Of a stretch of DNA of 36,532 nt, positions 16,768-27,400 are shown in pieces. The stretch is from assembly GCA_026393535.1 (NCBI GenBank), contig JAPKZY010000065.1:1-36532 (forward strand). Reading direction: 5' to 3'. The translations under genes were made by a program, and so were the position numbers. The notes beneath the pieces were generated by a model that had not been told where the DNA came from, searched no databases, and saw only the letters and a program-made list of their open reading frames with translations. The stretch is from Actinomycetota bacterium (lineage in GTDB: Bacteria > Actinomycetota > Acidimicrobiia > Acidimicrobiales > Ilumatobacteraceae). Every line of letters starts with the position of its first letter. Within the stretch, counting starts at the first letter, position 1.

Positions 16768-17193
16768 ATGGCAAGTACTAAATCAACCGTCGACTCCCTC
16801 CGTAACATCTCACTTTTTTCTGAGTGTTCCGCAAAAGAATTAGCACTCGTAGTAAAAAACTCCACTGAGCGTGCACTCAAAGCGGGAACCATCATCATGG
16901 ACCAGGGTCAAACTGGTCGTGAGGCATATGTCATTCTCGAAGGTTCTGCAACCATCAAGCGCAACGGCAAGAAGATCGGTACTGCAAAGGCCGGAACTGT
17001 TGTTGGCGAGTTGTCACTCCTTGACAACGGCCCTCGCACAGCGTCTGTCATTGCAGACTCAGACGTGACGTTGTTGGTTATCTCAGAGCGCGCACTCAAA
17101 GGCGCTATCGACAACATCCCAGCCATCTCACGCAAGTTGCTCAAGGCCCTTGCCACTCGCGTTCGTGAACTCGACCGCGCACAGTACGGCTGA
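16768..17193 (+). CDS. Stand-alone cyclic nucleotide-binding domain protein
   Basis: A 141-aa protein that consists almost only of a CRP/cNMP-binding beta-roll. The phosphate-binding cassette reads GELSLLDNGPRTAS, with E81 and R90 in the positions that contact cyclic nucleotide phosphate and ribose. A short C-terminal helix follows (ISRKLLKALATRVRELD). There is no helix-turn-helix, channel or kinase domain, so it is not a complete transcription factor. The start is ATG 16768, directly after a G-run (CTGGGGGGC); an upstream start at 16735 is possible. It lies between gpmA and the Fe-S reductase. The partner is unknown, and whether it binds cAMP, cGMP or c-di-GMP cannot be told from sequence. 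Confidence 0.88.
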   Translation: MASTKSTVDSLRNISLFSECSAKELALVVKNSTERALKAGTIIMDQGQTGREAYVILEGSATIKRNGKKIGTAKAGTVVGELSLLDNGPRTASVIADSDVTLLVISERALKGAIDNIPAISRKLLKALATRVRELDRAQYG

Positions 17194-17265
17194 TACAACT
17201 CCCGCGGGTGAATTACACGACGAATCAGGCTCTGCGGACCTTCGCCCAGTAGCGTTGACTCTGTT

Positions 17266-19530
17266 ATGAGCACCAACGCTGCCTCCCCCACCGAGAAGAC
17301 GCCAAAGCGTTTTCGCCCGTACCAACTCTCCATCGCCATCGGCGTTGGCATGGGTACATTCACTTTGTTCTCGGGCATCATCCCGCAGTTCACGAAGTGG
17401 CACGGAACATCTGAAATGTCTCGTGAAGTGTTCGAAGGAATCCCCGGACCACTGCAAGCTGCGTTCTACACAATTCTTCCTGCAATGATCATTTGGGGTT
17501 CATTTAAGTTTGCTGATCGCATGCGCAACTGGGAACGTGGCGCACCAGATCGTCGTCGCACTACTACGAAAAATGCAAAGCGCCGTCTCGCTGATTACCG
17601 CGCAGGTGTCTACATGCGTACGTTGTTGCGCGACAGCGCAGCTGGCCTGATGCACTCCATGATGTATTTCGGTTTCCTCATCCTTCTGGGTGTCACCACA
17701 GTTCTTGAAGTTGACCACCAATTACCAGAGTCACTCAAGTTCCTTCATGGTGGCGTGTACCAGGGCTATGTCATGGTCGGTGACTTTGCTGGTCTGATGT
17801 TCACCACTGGTGTTGTGTGGGCAATTATTCGTCGTTACGTACAACGTCCGTACCGCATTCGCATTAAGACAAAGGCCGAGCACGGCATCATTCTTGGTTG
17901 CATGTTGCTCATTGGGCTTTCCGGCTTTGGTGCAGAAATGTTCCGCATCGCCGTCAGCACTGCTGAAGGCAAGAGCATGGCCTTCGAGAGCTGGTCATTC
18001 ATTGGGTACCCACTGTCACAACTTGTTGACGGAGGATCTTTGCAGTCATTGCAAAACTGGCACCAATCAATGTGGGTATTACACGTTGTTGCATTCATTG
18101 GCTTCCTTGCATTGTTGCCCCTCACAATGTTGCGTCACATTTTCACATCACCGCTGAACATGTACCTCAAAGATCGCGATCGTCCAAAGGGCGCAATGCG
18201 CGCAATGCCAAACCTCACCGAAACTTCTCTTGAGACTTTTGGCGCTTCAGTTGTTGAAGACTTCACATGGAAGCAGCTTCTTGATACAGACTCGTGCACA
18301 CTGTGCGGTCGTTGCACCAGCGTGTGCCCTGCACATGCAACTGGTAAGTCACTTGACCCACGAGAGATCGTTTTGAAGACTGGTGAAGTCATGGCAGCCA
18401 CTGCAGCGCATGGTTCCGTTACTCCACCATTGTCTATTGACTCTGAAATAAAGATCGGTGCCAACTCGTTGTTCGAGCGCATCACTGCAGAAGAAGTGTG
18501 GGCATGCACCACATGTCGCGCATGTGACGAGATCTGCCCGGTCAACATTGAAATCCTCGACAAGATTCTCGACATGCGTCGTTACTTGTCGCTCATGGAA
18601 AGTAATTTCCCTGCAGAACTCGGAAACGCATACCGCGCCATGGAAAACCAAGGCAACCCATGGGGCATGAACCAAGACGACCGTGCTGATTGGGCCAAAG
18701 ACCTCAACGTTGACGTTGTAGACCCAGGCGCTGCCTTCAACCACGAGTACTTGTACTGGGTTGGCTGTGCCGGTTCATTCGACGACAAGAACAAAAAAGT
18801 CACGCAGGCTATGGCCAAGTTGCTTGAACGTGCAGACATTGATGTTGCAATTCTCGGACCAAGCGAAATGTGCACAGGCGACTCTGCGCGTCGTTCAGGT
18901 AACGAGTACCTGTTCCAAATGCTTGCGCTACCCAACATTGAAATGCTGAACGGCATGGGCGTGAAGAAAATCATTACGCAGTGCCCGCATTGTTTCAACA
19001 CATTGAAGAACGAGTACCCACAATTGGGCGGCAACTACGAAGTGGTTCACCACAGTGAATTCCTCGAGCACCTCATTGATACAGGCAAGCTTGATATCCG
19101 TAATGCATCGCTTGAAGACCGCATCACGTATCACGACTCGTGCTACCTCGGCCGTCACAACGACGTGTACTTGGCCCCTCGTAAAATTGTTGGCTCTATC
19201 AAGGGCGTGCAAATTGTTGAAATGCCTCGCAACGGCACACAAGGAATGTGCTGTGGCGCTGGCGGTGCTCGCATGTGGATGGAAGAGTCAATCGGCACCA
19301 AGGTGAACGATGAACGTGCACAAGAAGCAATCAGCACTGGTGCAACTCGCGTTGCTACCGCTTGCCCATTCTGTTACATCATGCTTGACGACGGCGTAAA
19401 GGCTGCCGGCAAGGAAGAATCAGACGTGAAGGTTGCAGACATTGCAATTCACTTGCTTGATGCATTAGAAAATGGCGAGCGCAATCTGGCAAATCAGAAC
19501 GCACCACTCGCCGGTTCAGTCGGCGAATAA
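17266..19530 (+). CDS. Membrane-bound Fe-S oxidoreductase (HdrDE-like fusion, Rv0338c type)
   Basis: A 754-aa fusion. The N-terminal part (about 1-310) has some six membrane helices like a cytochrome b / nitrate reductase gamma subunit. Two 4Fe-4S motifs follow: C344/C347/C350/C354 and C414/C417/C420/C424. Two cysteine-rich CCG domains come last, around residues 495-605 (YWVGCAGS, TQCPHC) and 620-715 (HDSCYLGRH, CCGAGG at C662/C663, ACPFCY), as in heterodisulfide reductase subunit D. The likely role is electron transfer between a cytoplasmic thiol or organic substrate and menaquinone. The substrate is unknown. A similar gene beside an alanine-type aminotransferase is known in mycobacteria (Rv0338c/Rv0337c). 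The ATG start has no clear ribosome-binding site. Confidence 0.9.
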   Translation: MSTNAASPTEKTPKRFRPYQLSIAIGVGMGTFTLFSGIIPQFTKWHGTSEMSREVFEGIPGPLQAAFYTILPAMIIWGSFKFADRMRNWERGAPDRRRTTTKNAKRRLADYRAGVYMRTLLRDSAAGLMHSMMYFGFLILLGVTTVLEVDHQLPESLKFLHGGVYQGYVMVGDFAGLMFTTGVVWAIIRRYVQRPYRIRIKTKAEHGIILGCMLLIGLSGFGAEMFRIAVSTAEGKSMAFESWSFIGYPLSQLVDGGSLQSLQNWHQSMWVLHVVAFIGFLALLPLTMLRHIFTSPLNMYLKDRDRPKGAMRAMPNLTETSLETFGASVVEDFTWKQLLDTDSCTLCGRCTSVCPAHATGKSLDPREIVLKTGEVMAATAAHGSVTPPLSIDSEIKIGANSLFERITAEEVWACTTCRACDEICPVNIEILDKILDMRRYLSLMESNFPAELGNAYRAMENQGNPWGMNQDDRADWAKDLNVDVVDPGAAFNHEYLYWVGCAGSFDDKNKKVTQAMAKLLERADIDVAILGPSEMCTGDSARRSGNEYLFQMLALPNIEMLNGMGVKKIITQCPHCFNTLKNEYPQLGGNYEVVHHSEFLEHLIDTGKLDIRNASLEDRITYHDSCYLGRHNDVYLAPRKIVGSIKGVQIVEMPRNGTQGMCCGAGGARMWMEESIGTKVNDERAQEAISTGATRVATACPFCYIMLDDGVKAAGKEESDVKVADIAIHLLDALENGERNLANQNAPLAGSVGE

Positions 19531-19538
19531 GTACTTCC

Positions 19539-20765
19539 CTATTTTGGGGGAACGTACGTAGACAAGAAATTACCCAGACGGCCAATGGCCTCTGTTAAAT
19601 CTTTTGCCCACGGCAAGGTAACAATACGTAAGTGATCTGTGCTTGGCCAGTTAAAGCCTGAACCCTGCACGACTAAAACGTGTTCTGCGCGCAAGAAATC
19701 AAGCACGAACTGGCGATCATCTTTGATGGGGTACATCTCTTGGTCAATCTTCGGAAACACATACAGTGCGCCTTTGGGTTCCACCACACTGACACCCGGA
19801 ATTGCACGTAGTGCAGTAACTGCTGCATCACGTTGTGCAAGCAAACGCCCACCTGGAAGCAACAAATCTTGAATGCTTTGACGACCGCCCAATGCAGTTT
19901 GAATTGCATGTTGCGCCGGCACGTTGGCGCAGAGGCGCATGTTGGTCAGCATTTGAATGCCTTCGATGTAGCTAGCGGCGTGCTTGCGCGGGCCGGTGAC
20001 CATCATCCAGCCAGAGCGGAAGCCGGCAAGACGGTACGCCTTTGATAATCCGCTGAAAGTAAACACAAGACAATCCGGCGCAATCGCAGCAAACGTATGA
20101 TGCACCGCGTCTCCGTACAAAATCTTGTCGTAAATTTCATCAGCAAACACAATGAGATTGTGCTCAATTGCAAGATCAGCAATATCACGCAAGATCTTCT
20201 TGCTGTACACAGCGCCTGTGGGGTTATTCGGATTGATAACAACAATGGCGCGTGTCTTTTTCGTGATCTTCGAACGAATGTCATCAAGATTCGGATTCCA
20301 TTCATTGTCTTCATCACATAAGTAATGCACTGGTGTGCCACCAGCAAGACTTGTTGATGCAGTCCACAGCGGATAATCCGGCGCAGGAATCAGAACTTCA
20401 TCGTCGCCATTCAACAATGCGTTCAATGACAACTGGATAAGTTCGCTGACACCATTACCCAGCCACACGTCATCGGGGTCTGTGATGTCAATACCTTTTG
20501 TTTGGTAATGCTGCACAACTGCAGTGCGCGCAGAACGAACACCTTGCGAATCTGAATAGCCCTGTGATTCCTGCAAGTGGCGAATGACATCAACCAAAAT
20601 CTCAGGCGGTGCTTCAAAACCAAACGGCGCAGGGTTACCAATATTCAGTTTGGTAATGCGATGGCCCTGTTCTTCTAGGCGCTTTGCTTCTTCCAGCACA
20701 GGCCCACGAATGTCATAGAGAACGTGTTCAAGCTTGTCTGACTGCTTGATGTCTTTAGGATTCAT
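19539..20765 (-). CDS. Pyridoxal-phosphate aminotransferase, AlaA-like
   Basis: Class I/II fold-type I aminotransferase. NPNNPTGAVYS and SGLSKAYRLAGFRSGW are the family blocks, and K242 in SKAYR is the PLP lysine. The N-terminal motif IRGPVLEEAKRLEEQGHRI and the 408-aa length match the E. coli AlaA / mycobacterial AspC (Rv0337c) group, which transfer amino groups between glutamate and pyruvate. Aspartate activity cannot be excluded. The start overlaps the dcd stop by one base (TAATG). The stop is 8 bp from the stop of the convergent Fe-S reductase. Confidence 0.92.
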   Translation of the reverse strand: MNPKDIKQSDKLEHVLYDIRGPVLEEAKRLEEQGHRITKLNIGNPAPFGFEAPPEILVDVIRHLQESQGYSDSQGVRSARTAVVQHYQTKGIDITDPDDVWLGNGVSELIQLSLNALLNGDDEVLIPAPDYPLWTASTSLAGGTPVHYLCDEDNEWNPNLDDIRSKITKKTRAIVVINPNNPTGAVYSKKILRDIADLAIEHNLIVFADEIYDKILYGDAVHHTFAAIAPDCLVFTFSGLSKAYRLAGFRSGWMMVTGPRKHAASYIEGIQMLTNMRLCANVPAQHAIQTALGGRQSIQDLLLPGGRLLAQRDAAVTALRAIPGVSVVEPKGALYVFPKIDQEMYPIKDDRQFVLDFLRAEHVLVVQGSGFNWPSTDHLRIVTLPWAKDLTEAIGRLGNFLSTYVPPK

Positions 20766-21328
20766 TACTGAAAATTCTCGAAATAGCGAGACGGGGTTGG
20801 GCCGCGTTGTCCCTGGTACTTCGAACCCTTTGCACCAGATCCGTATGGGTTCTCTGCTGGCGAGGTCATCTTCATGAAACTGATTTGGCCAATCTTCATG
20901 CCTGGGTACAACGTGATGGGAAGGTTGGCCACGTTTGCCAATTCCAAGGTGACGTGACCATCAAAGCCGGCATCGATAAAGCCGGCGGTCGAGTGGATAA
21001 GAAGGCCAAGGCGACCAAGAGAGCTCTTGCCCTCAACTCGTGCCACCAAATCGTTCGGTACTGCCACCCGCTCAAGAGTGGACCCAAGGACAAATTCGCC
21101 AGGGTGCAAAATGAAGACGCCATCAAGGGGAATGTCCACCAGTTCGGTGAGATCCGTCATGTCCTTCTTCACGTCGATGATCCCAGCAGTGTGGTTGCGG
21201 AACACGCGAAACAGATGATGCACCTTGATATCGATGCTGCTTGGCTGCACGCACGACTCATCGAACGGCTCGATGATGATACGGCCGGCGGCCAGTTCGG
21301 TTCGAAGGTCACGGTCAGACAGAATCAC
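20765..21328 (-). CDS. dcd: dCTP deaminase (possibly dUMP-forming)
   Basis: Trimeric dUTPase-fold enzyme that converts dCTP to dUTP, or to dUMP directly in bifunctional forms known from Actinobacteria and archaea. The motif [12 protein letters not shown] and the active-site [19 protein letters not shown], with its catalytic Glu, are present. The C-terminal [16 protein letters not shown] is the lid that closes over the nucleotide. GTG 21328 is chosen as start (VILSDRDLR, 187 aa) because it has AAGG upstream; a TTG at 21346 is possible but adds non-conserved residues. It supplies thymidylate synthesis. It is coupled to the aminotransferase downstream and begins about 80 nt after the giant gene's stop. 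Confidence 0.96.
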   Translation of the reverse strand: MILSDRDLRTELAAGRIIIEPFDESCVQPSSIDIKVHHLFRVFRNHTAGIIDVKKDMTDLTELVDIPLDGVFILHPGEFVLGSTLERVAVPNDLVARVEGKSSLGRLGLLIHSTAGFIDAGFDGHVTLELANVANLPITLYPGMKIGQISFMKMTSPAENPYGSGAKGSKYQGQRGPTPSRYFENFQ

Positions 21329-21409
21329 AAGGAAAACCTTACCCAACGCAGCACTTGACGCCCCGATGAATTCACTTCTAGCCCCACAAAAAGCCCCAGA
21401 AATACCTGC

Positions 21410-24400
21410 TTACGTCGTATGGGCTAGTCCAGAGCTCATCTTTGGCACCATTCCGAAGTCAAGTGACAGGTCAGACTGACCAATCTTCATAACCTTCGTT
21501 ATGGCCTGCGTGGTTGACGAGTTCTTTTCGCGACCAGGACGGTCTGGGATGGTGGGTCGGTAATTATCTGGGTAGGTCACGATCAGCTTGTATCGACCTC
21601 CCGGTAAACCAGTGAAGCGGAACGCACCATTTATGTCTGAGACGACCGGCTTCACCATCTTGCCAAAGAGGTCCTTCACTGGTTTGCCCTTCACCGTCAA
21701 CAACTTCACCGTGACGCCCTCAATTCCGCCGTCGCCAGGGCCCTGATATCCGTCACCGTTAAGGTCACGCCACACCTTGTCACCGAGGGTCACCGATGGA
21801 ACTGTCGTCGGAACAATGGTGGGCATCAATACCCCAGTAGCGATGCCAGGGCCAGTAGCGCCCTTGTAGGTATTTGCAATTTGGTACGTCACGGGTTCCG
21901 TCACAGTTCCTGAGAAACCTTTCTTGTGGACAAAGGACACTTTGCCTGTCTTCATGTCAACGGTGTACGTACCATCAGCGGTCTTCAGTTTGGTGAGTGA
22001 ACACGTAACGACTTGTCCGGTTGTTGCCAGTGCATCCATCTTTTCCAACGTCGTTGTTCCGCACAAACGAATACTCGTCGGGACTAATGACAACTTCTCG
22101 CCTGTGCCATCAACAGTTCCGCCATCATCGTTCAACCAAGGGGACAATGTAATTTTCGCTCCTTGTTTTGCCTTACCGGTATCAAGCGTCGCAGCAGGAA
22201 CAGGAGGCGCAGCCACTGTCGGGGTAATTGTTGCATTAACGAAACGGCCAAGACTGTCCGCAACTTGATACACAAGTGGTGTTGCAGTTCCAGAGAACGT
22301 TGGCAACGGATCAAACGTGACTGTTCCGTCAGCATTCAATGTGTAAGTTCCCTCTTTTGGAACCGTCACTACAGTCTTGTCACAGTCATTTGGTTTTTGC
22401 ACTGGCTCGACACCACACAACTTCAATGTGATTTTTGAAACAGGGGCAAGAGAACTAAAAGAATCATTCGCAAGCGGCGTGTACGTCTGATTCACGTCAT
22501 AACCATCTGAAATTGCATCATTTGTAGCTGATGGTGGTGCAGGAACAATCGGAGTCAAAGTACTTGTCGCCGTCTTGCCAAGAGCATCAGTAACGCGGTA
22601 TGTAATCGGAGTCTTCGTGCCAGGCATGATTGTCGCAGACGCAGTAAATGTGACTATTCCAGTTGCAGGGTCAAGCACATATGTACCTTCACCCACAATC
22701 GTGACGGAATTATCGGCATCACATGTAGTGGTGCCAGGAGTAAACAAGCAGGTTGCAGTAGCACCGGTTGTTGCTAACCCAGCTCCCGTCGCGAGACCAG
22801 CGGTACCAGTCGTAGTTGTAAATGAAATTGTTGCGCCAGGCAGCACCAGCTTGGTTTCTGGTTTCGCAGTAGGTGCGTCAGGTGCTGAAACAGTTGGCGT
22901 GATTGTTGCATTGACGTAACGACCCACACTGTCAGCCACTTGATACGTAGGTGGTGTCGCGACAGTGCCAGTAAACGAAGGCAGCGGATCGAATGTAACA
23001 ACACCCGTTGTTGAGTTCACGGTGTATGAACCTTCGTTGGGTACAACAAGTGACGTCTTATCGCAACTATTTGGTGTTTGTATCGGGTCAAGGCCGCACA
23101 GTTTCAGAGACACCTTTACAGCCGGAGTCAGAGAACTAAATGAATCATTAGCCAACGGACTGATGTCTTGATTCGTGTCGTACGGTCCAGATGAAACATC
23201 ATTTGTTGCTACAGGTGGGTCTGGGATAATCGGAGTCAGCGTACTTGTTGCAGTCTGACCAACAATGTCCGTCACGCGATACGTAATGGATGGTTTTGTG
23301 CCCGACATAGCTGAACTAAGGGCAGTGAATGTCACGATGCCTGTCGTAGGGTCAAGCACATATGTGCCTTCACCAGTAATTGTTACCGAGTTATCGGCAT
23401 CACATGTAGTGGTGCCGGGAGTAAACAGACATGTTGCTGTAGCCCCAGTTGTTACAAGGCCCGTACCCGTGGCAAGGCCAGAAGAACCAGTGATCGTTGA
23501 GAATGCAACAGAAGAACCTGGCAGTACAAGTTTTGTTTCAGGTGTTGCAACTGGTGCTGGTGGTGGATCAACGGTCAATGTAATTGTCGATGACGCCGTG
23601 CGATTCAAAATGTCAGTTACTTGATACCCAACCGGAGTTGCTGTGCCGGTAAATGTTGGCAACGGATCAAACGTCACAACACCAGTTACAGGGTCAACGG
23701 TGTACGTGCCCTGATTCGGAACAACTAATGAAGTCTTATCGCACGAATTCGGAGTCTGGACTGGACTAATGCCACACAACTTCACAGTCGTAGCAACGAA
23801 CGTCGCTGTAGGTGCCCCGGGCGTGTCATTAGTTACTGGATTCACGGTTTGATTCGTGTCATACGCACCACGGCCAGTATTTGGTGTTGCGGTAGGAACT
23901 GGTGGCGGTGTCACGGTTGGAGTGATTGTGGCATTCACCGTTCTGCCGACCGCATCTGTGACTTGATATCTCACTGGTGTAGCAACAGTGCCTGTAAATG
24001 TTGGTAACGGATCAAACGTCACAACACCAGTTACAGGGTCAACTGTGTACGTGCCCTCACCAGGAACAGTCAAAGAGGTCTGCGTGCAGTTATTCGGAGT
24101 TTGGACAGGGCTAATGCCACACAACTTCACAGTCGTTGCGACAAGTGGAGCACTTGCTGCACCTGCGGTGTCATTTGCCAACGGATTAATGGTTTGGTTC
24201 GTGTCATACGCCCCGAGAGAGGTGTCATTTGTTGCAACTGGTGGCGGAGGAACAATCGGAGTCAAGGTGCTTGTTGCAGTTTGGCCAGTTACGTCAGTAA
24301 CGCGATACGTCACAGCAGTTTTCGTACCTTCTGCCAACGGATTATTGGCGACAAAAGTGACAATTCCAGTTGCTTGGTCGATTGACCATGTTCCGTCGCT

Positions 24401-27400
24401 GTTGGTCAATCCGGTGCCACAGGTATTCGGTGTCACAGAGGTGTTCACCAAACAAGTGGCAGTCGCTCCAGTAGTTGCTAGTCCGGTTCCTGTTGCAAGG
24501 CCAGAATCACCAGTGATAGTTGTGAAAGTAACTGTGCCACCTGGAAGAACTGACTTTGTCTCAGGTGCTGCCGTCGGTGCTGTCGGAGGAGTAACAGTTG
24601 GCGTGATTGTTGAGTTCGCTGTGCGATTCAAGGTGTCAGTGGCCTGATACTTCACCACAGTTGCAACTGTGCCTTTGAAACTTGGCAACGGATCAAACGT
24701 AACAACTCCCGTCGCAGGGTCAACTGTGTATGTGCCCTCGCCCGTAACTGTCAGCGCAGTCTGCGTGCAGTTATTCGGAGTCTCTACGGGGCTAGTACCA
24801 CACAATTTTACCGTTGTAGCAACAAACGGAGCACCGGATGCACCCGGAGTGTCATTACTTGTTGGTGTGTACGTTTGGTTTGTGTCGTGAGCTGTTGTGA
24901 TTGCATCAGGTGTTGCAGTGGGCAGTGGGGGCGCACTGACTTGCGGTGTAATTGTCGCATTCGTGATCTGACCAATGGAATCAGCGACTTGGTAGGCCAC
25001 TGCGGTTGCAGTTCCCACAAAAGATGGCACGGGGTCAAACGTGACAATACCGGTCGTTGGGTTCACTGTGTACGTGCCTTCGTTTGGCACTACCAAAGTT
25101 GTCTGAGTGCAATTGTTCGGAGTCTGCACAGGATCAATGCCGCACAACTTCACAGTCGTGACGACAAGCGGTGCACTTGCAGCACCGGGATTGTCATTCG
25201 TTAGCGGATTGATCGTTTGATTCGTGTCATATGGACCAGTTGAGGTGTCATTCGTTGCTACTGGTGGTGGAGGAACAATTGGTGTCAACGTGCTTGTCGC
25301 GGTCTGGCCAGTGACATCGGTTACTCGATATGTCACAGGAGTTTTTGTACCAGCAGACAGGGAACTATTCGCTACAAAGGTGACAACACCTGTTGCTTGA
25401 TTGATTGACCACGTTCCATCGCTATTCGTTAACCCTGTGACACAAGTATTCGGTGTCACGCTGGTATTTACCAAGCATGTTGCTGATGCACCAGAGATCA
25501 CGAGGCCAGTTCCAGATGCGAGGCCAGAACCACCAGTAACGCTGGTAAACGACACAGTTCCACCGGGAAGAACAGATTTAGTTTCTGGGGTAGCTGACGG
25601 CGCACTAATTGGGTCCACGCTTGGGGTAATCGTCGAATTCACTGTGCGATTCAACGTGTCGGTCACCTGATATTTCACAACCGTCGCAACAGTGCCAGTA
25701 AACGAAGACAACGGATCAAACGTAACTACACCTGTCGTCGGGTTCACTGTATACGTACCTTCGCCAGGAACAGTCAATGACGTCTGACTGCAGTTATTCG
25801 GATTCTGTACTGGGTCAATGCCGCACAACTTCACAGTCGTAGCAACGAAGGGGAAGTCAACGGCGCCTGGAGAGTCATTTGCTAAAGGATCAATCGTCTG
25901 ATTCGTGTCATACGCGCCACTTGACGTGTTCGGGGACGCTGACGGTGCCGGTGGCGTACCAACAGTTGGTGTAATTGTCGAGTTGACTGTGCGGTTCAAT
26001 GTGTCCGTCACCTGATATTTCACAACTGTCGCAACAGTGCCAGTAAACGTTGGCAGCGGATCAAAGGTCACAACACCTGTGGTTGGGTTCACGGTATACG
26101 TACCTTCGCCAGGAATAGTCAACGATGTCTGACTGCAGTTATTCGGATTCTGCAATGGATCAATGCCACACAACTTCACAGTCGTTACAACAAGAGGTAC
26201 GCCAGAAATTCCAGCTGTGTCATTAGTCAACGGGTTGATTATCTGATTCGTGTCATACGCATCAGATGATGGGTTCGGAGATGCGGTCGGTAACGGTGGC
26301 GCAACAACAGTCGGAGTGATTGTTGAGTTTGCAACGCGACCTAACGAGTCAGAGACCTGATACTTAACAACAGTGGCAACTGTGCCGGCGAACGTTGGCA
26401 ACGGATCAAATGTGACAACACCTGTCGTTGGATTCACGGTGTACGTGCCTTCGTTTGGCACCACAAGTGTCGTCTGAGAACAACTATTCGGAGTCTCAGC
26501 TGGGTTGATGCCGCACAACTTTACAGTTGTTGCTACAAGGGGGAAATCTGAGGCACCTGCGGCATCGTTAGTCAACGGATTGATTGTTTGATTCGTGTCC
26601 CATGCGTCAGATGATGGGTTCGGAGATGCAGTCGGCACAGGTGGCGCAGCAACAGTCGGAGTAATGGTCGCATTCGCATACTGCCCGAGTGCATCGGCCA
26701 CTTGATATGTAATAGGTGAAGCTGTGCCGTAGAACGTTGGCAATGGATCAAATGTCACGACCCCGGTCGATGTATTGACCGTGTATGTGCCTACACCTGG
26801 AATGGTCAGAGAAGTCTTCGTACAGTTATTAGGAGTTTCAGTTTCATTGACGCCCGTTGTGGTGGGATCGTCAATTCCGCACAACTTCACACTTGTTGCA
26901 ACTAGTGGTGAACCGCCAGCAGTGTCGTTAGACAATGGCGAAATGGTTTGATTTACATCGTATCCAGCACTCGACACATCATTATTAGCTACTGGTACTG
27001 AAATAACAGTTGGCGTATAGGTACTTGACGCAACCTGACCAAGTGAGTCCGCCGCCTGATAGGTAACGGGGGGTGCAGTGCCCACCCAGTCGGTTGTCGG
27101 CGTAAAGGTAACGACACCCGTTGTCGTATTAACCGTGTACACACCGCCAGTAACCGACACCGTGGTGGCCGTGCAATTCGGAGCTGTTTGGCCACTGCCA
27201 CACAACCGCACTGACGATGGCGAAAAAGATCCTGTGCCTGGAGTGTCGTTTGTTACAACCACTTTCGATTGCTGGGTGTTGACAAAGTCCGACGAAGTAT
27301 CCGGTGTTGCCGTTGATGCAGGCGTGACGGTCGGCGTAATTGTTGCTGTGCGATTACGAGGAGATGTATATGAATCTGTTATTTGGTATTGAACCGGTGT

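Noticed and set aside
23988-24647. 219-codon plus-strand frame, and several similar ones over 22-31.6 kb
   Set aside because: They recur in register with the coding repeats on the other strand and arise from their codon pattern; no start signals or domain matches.
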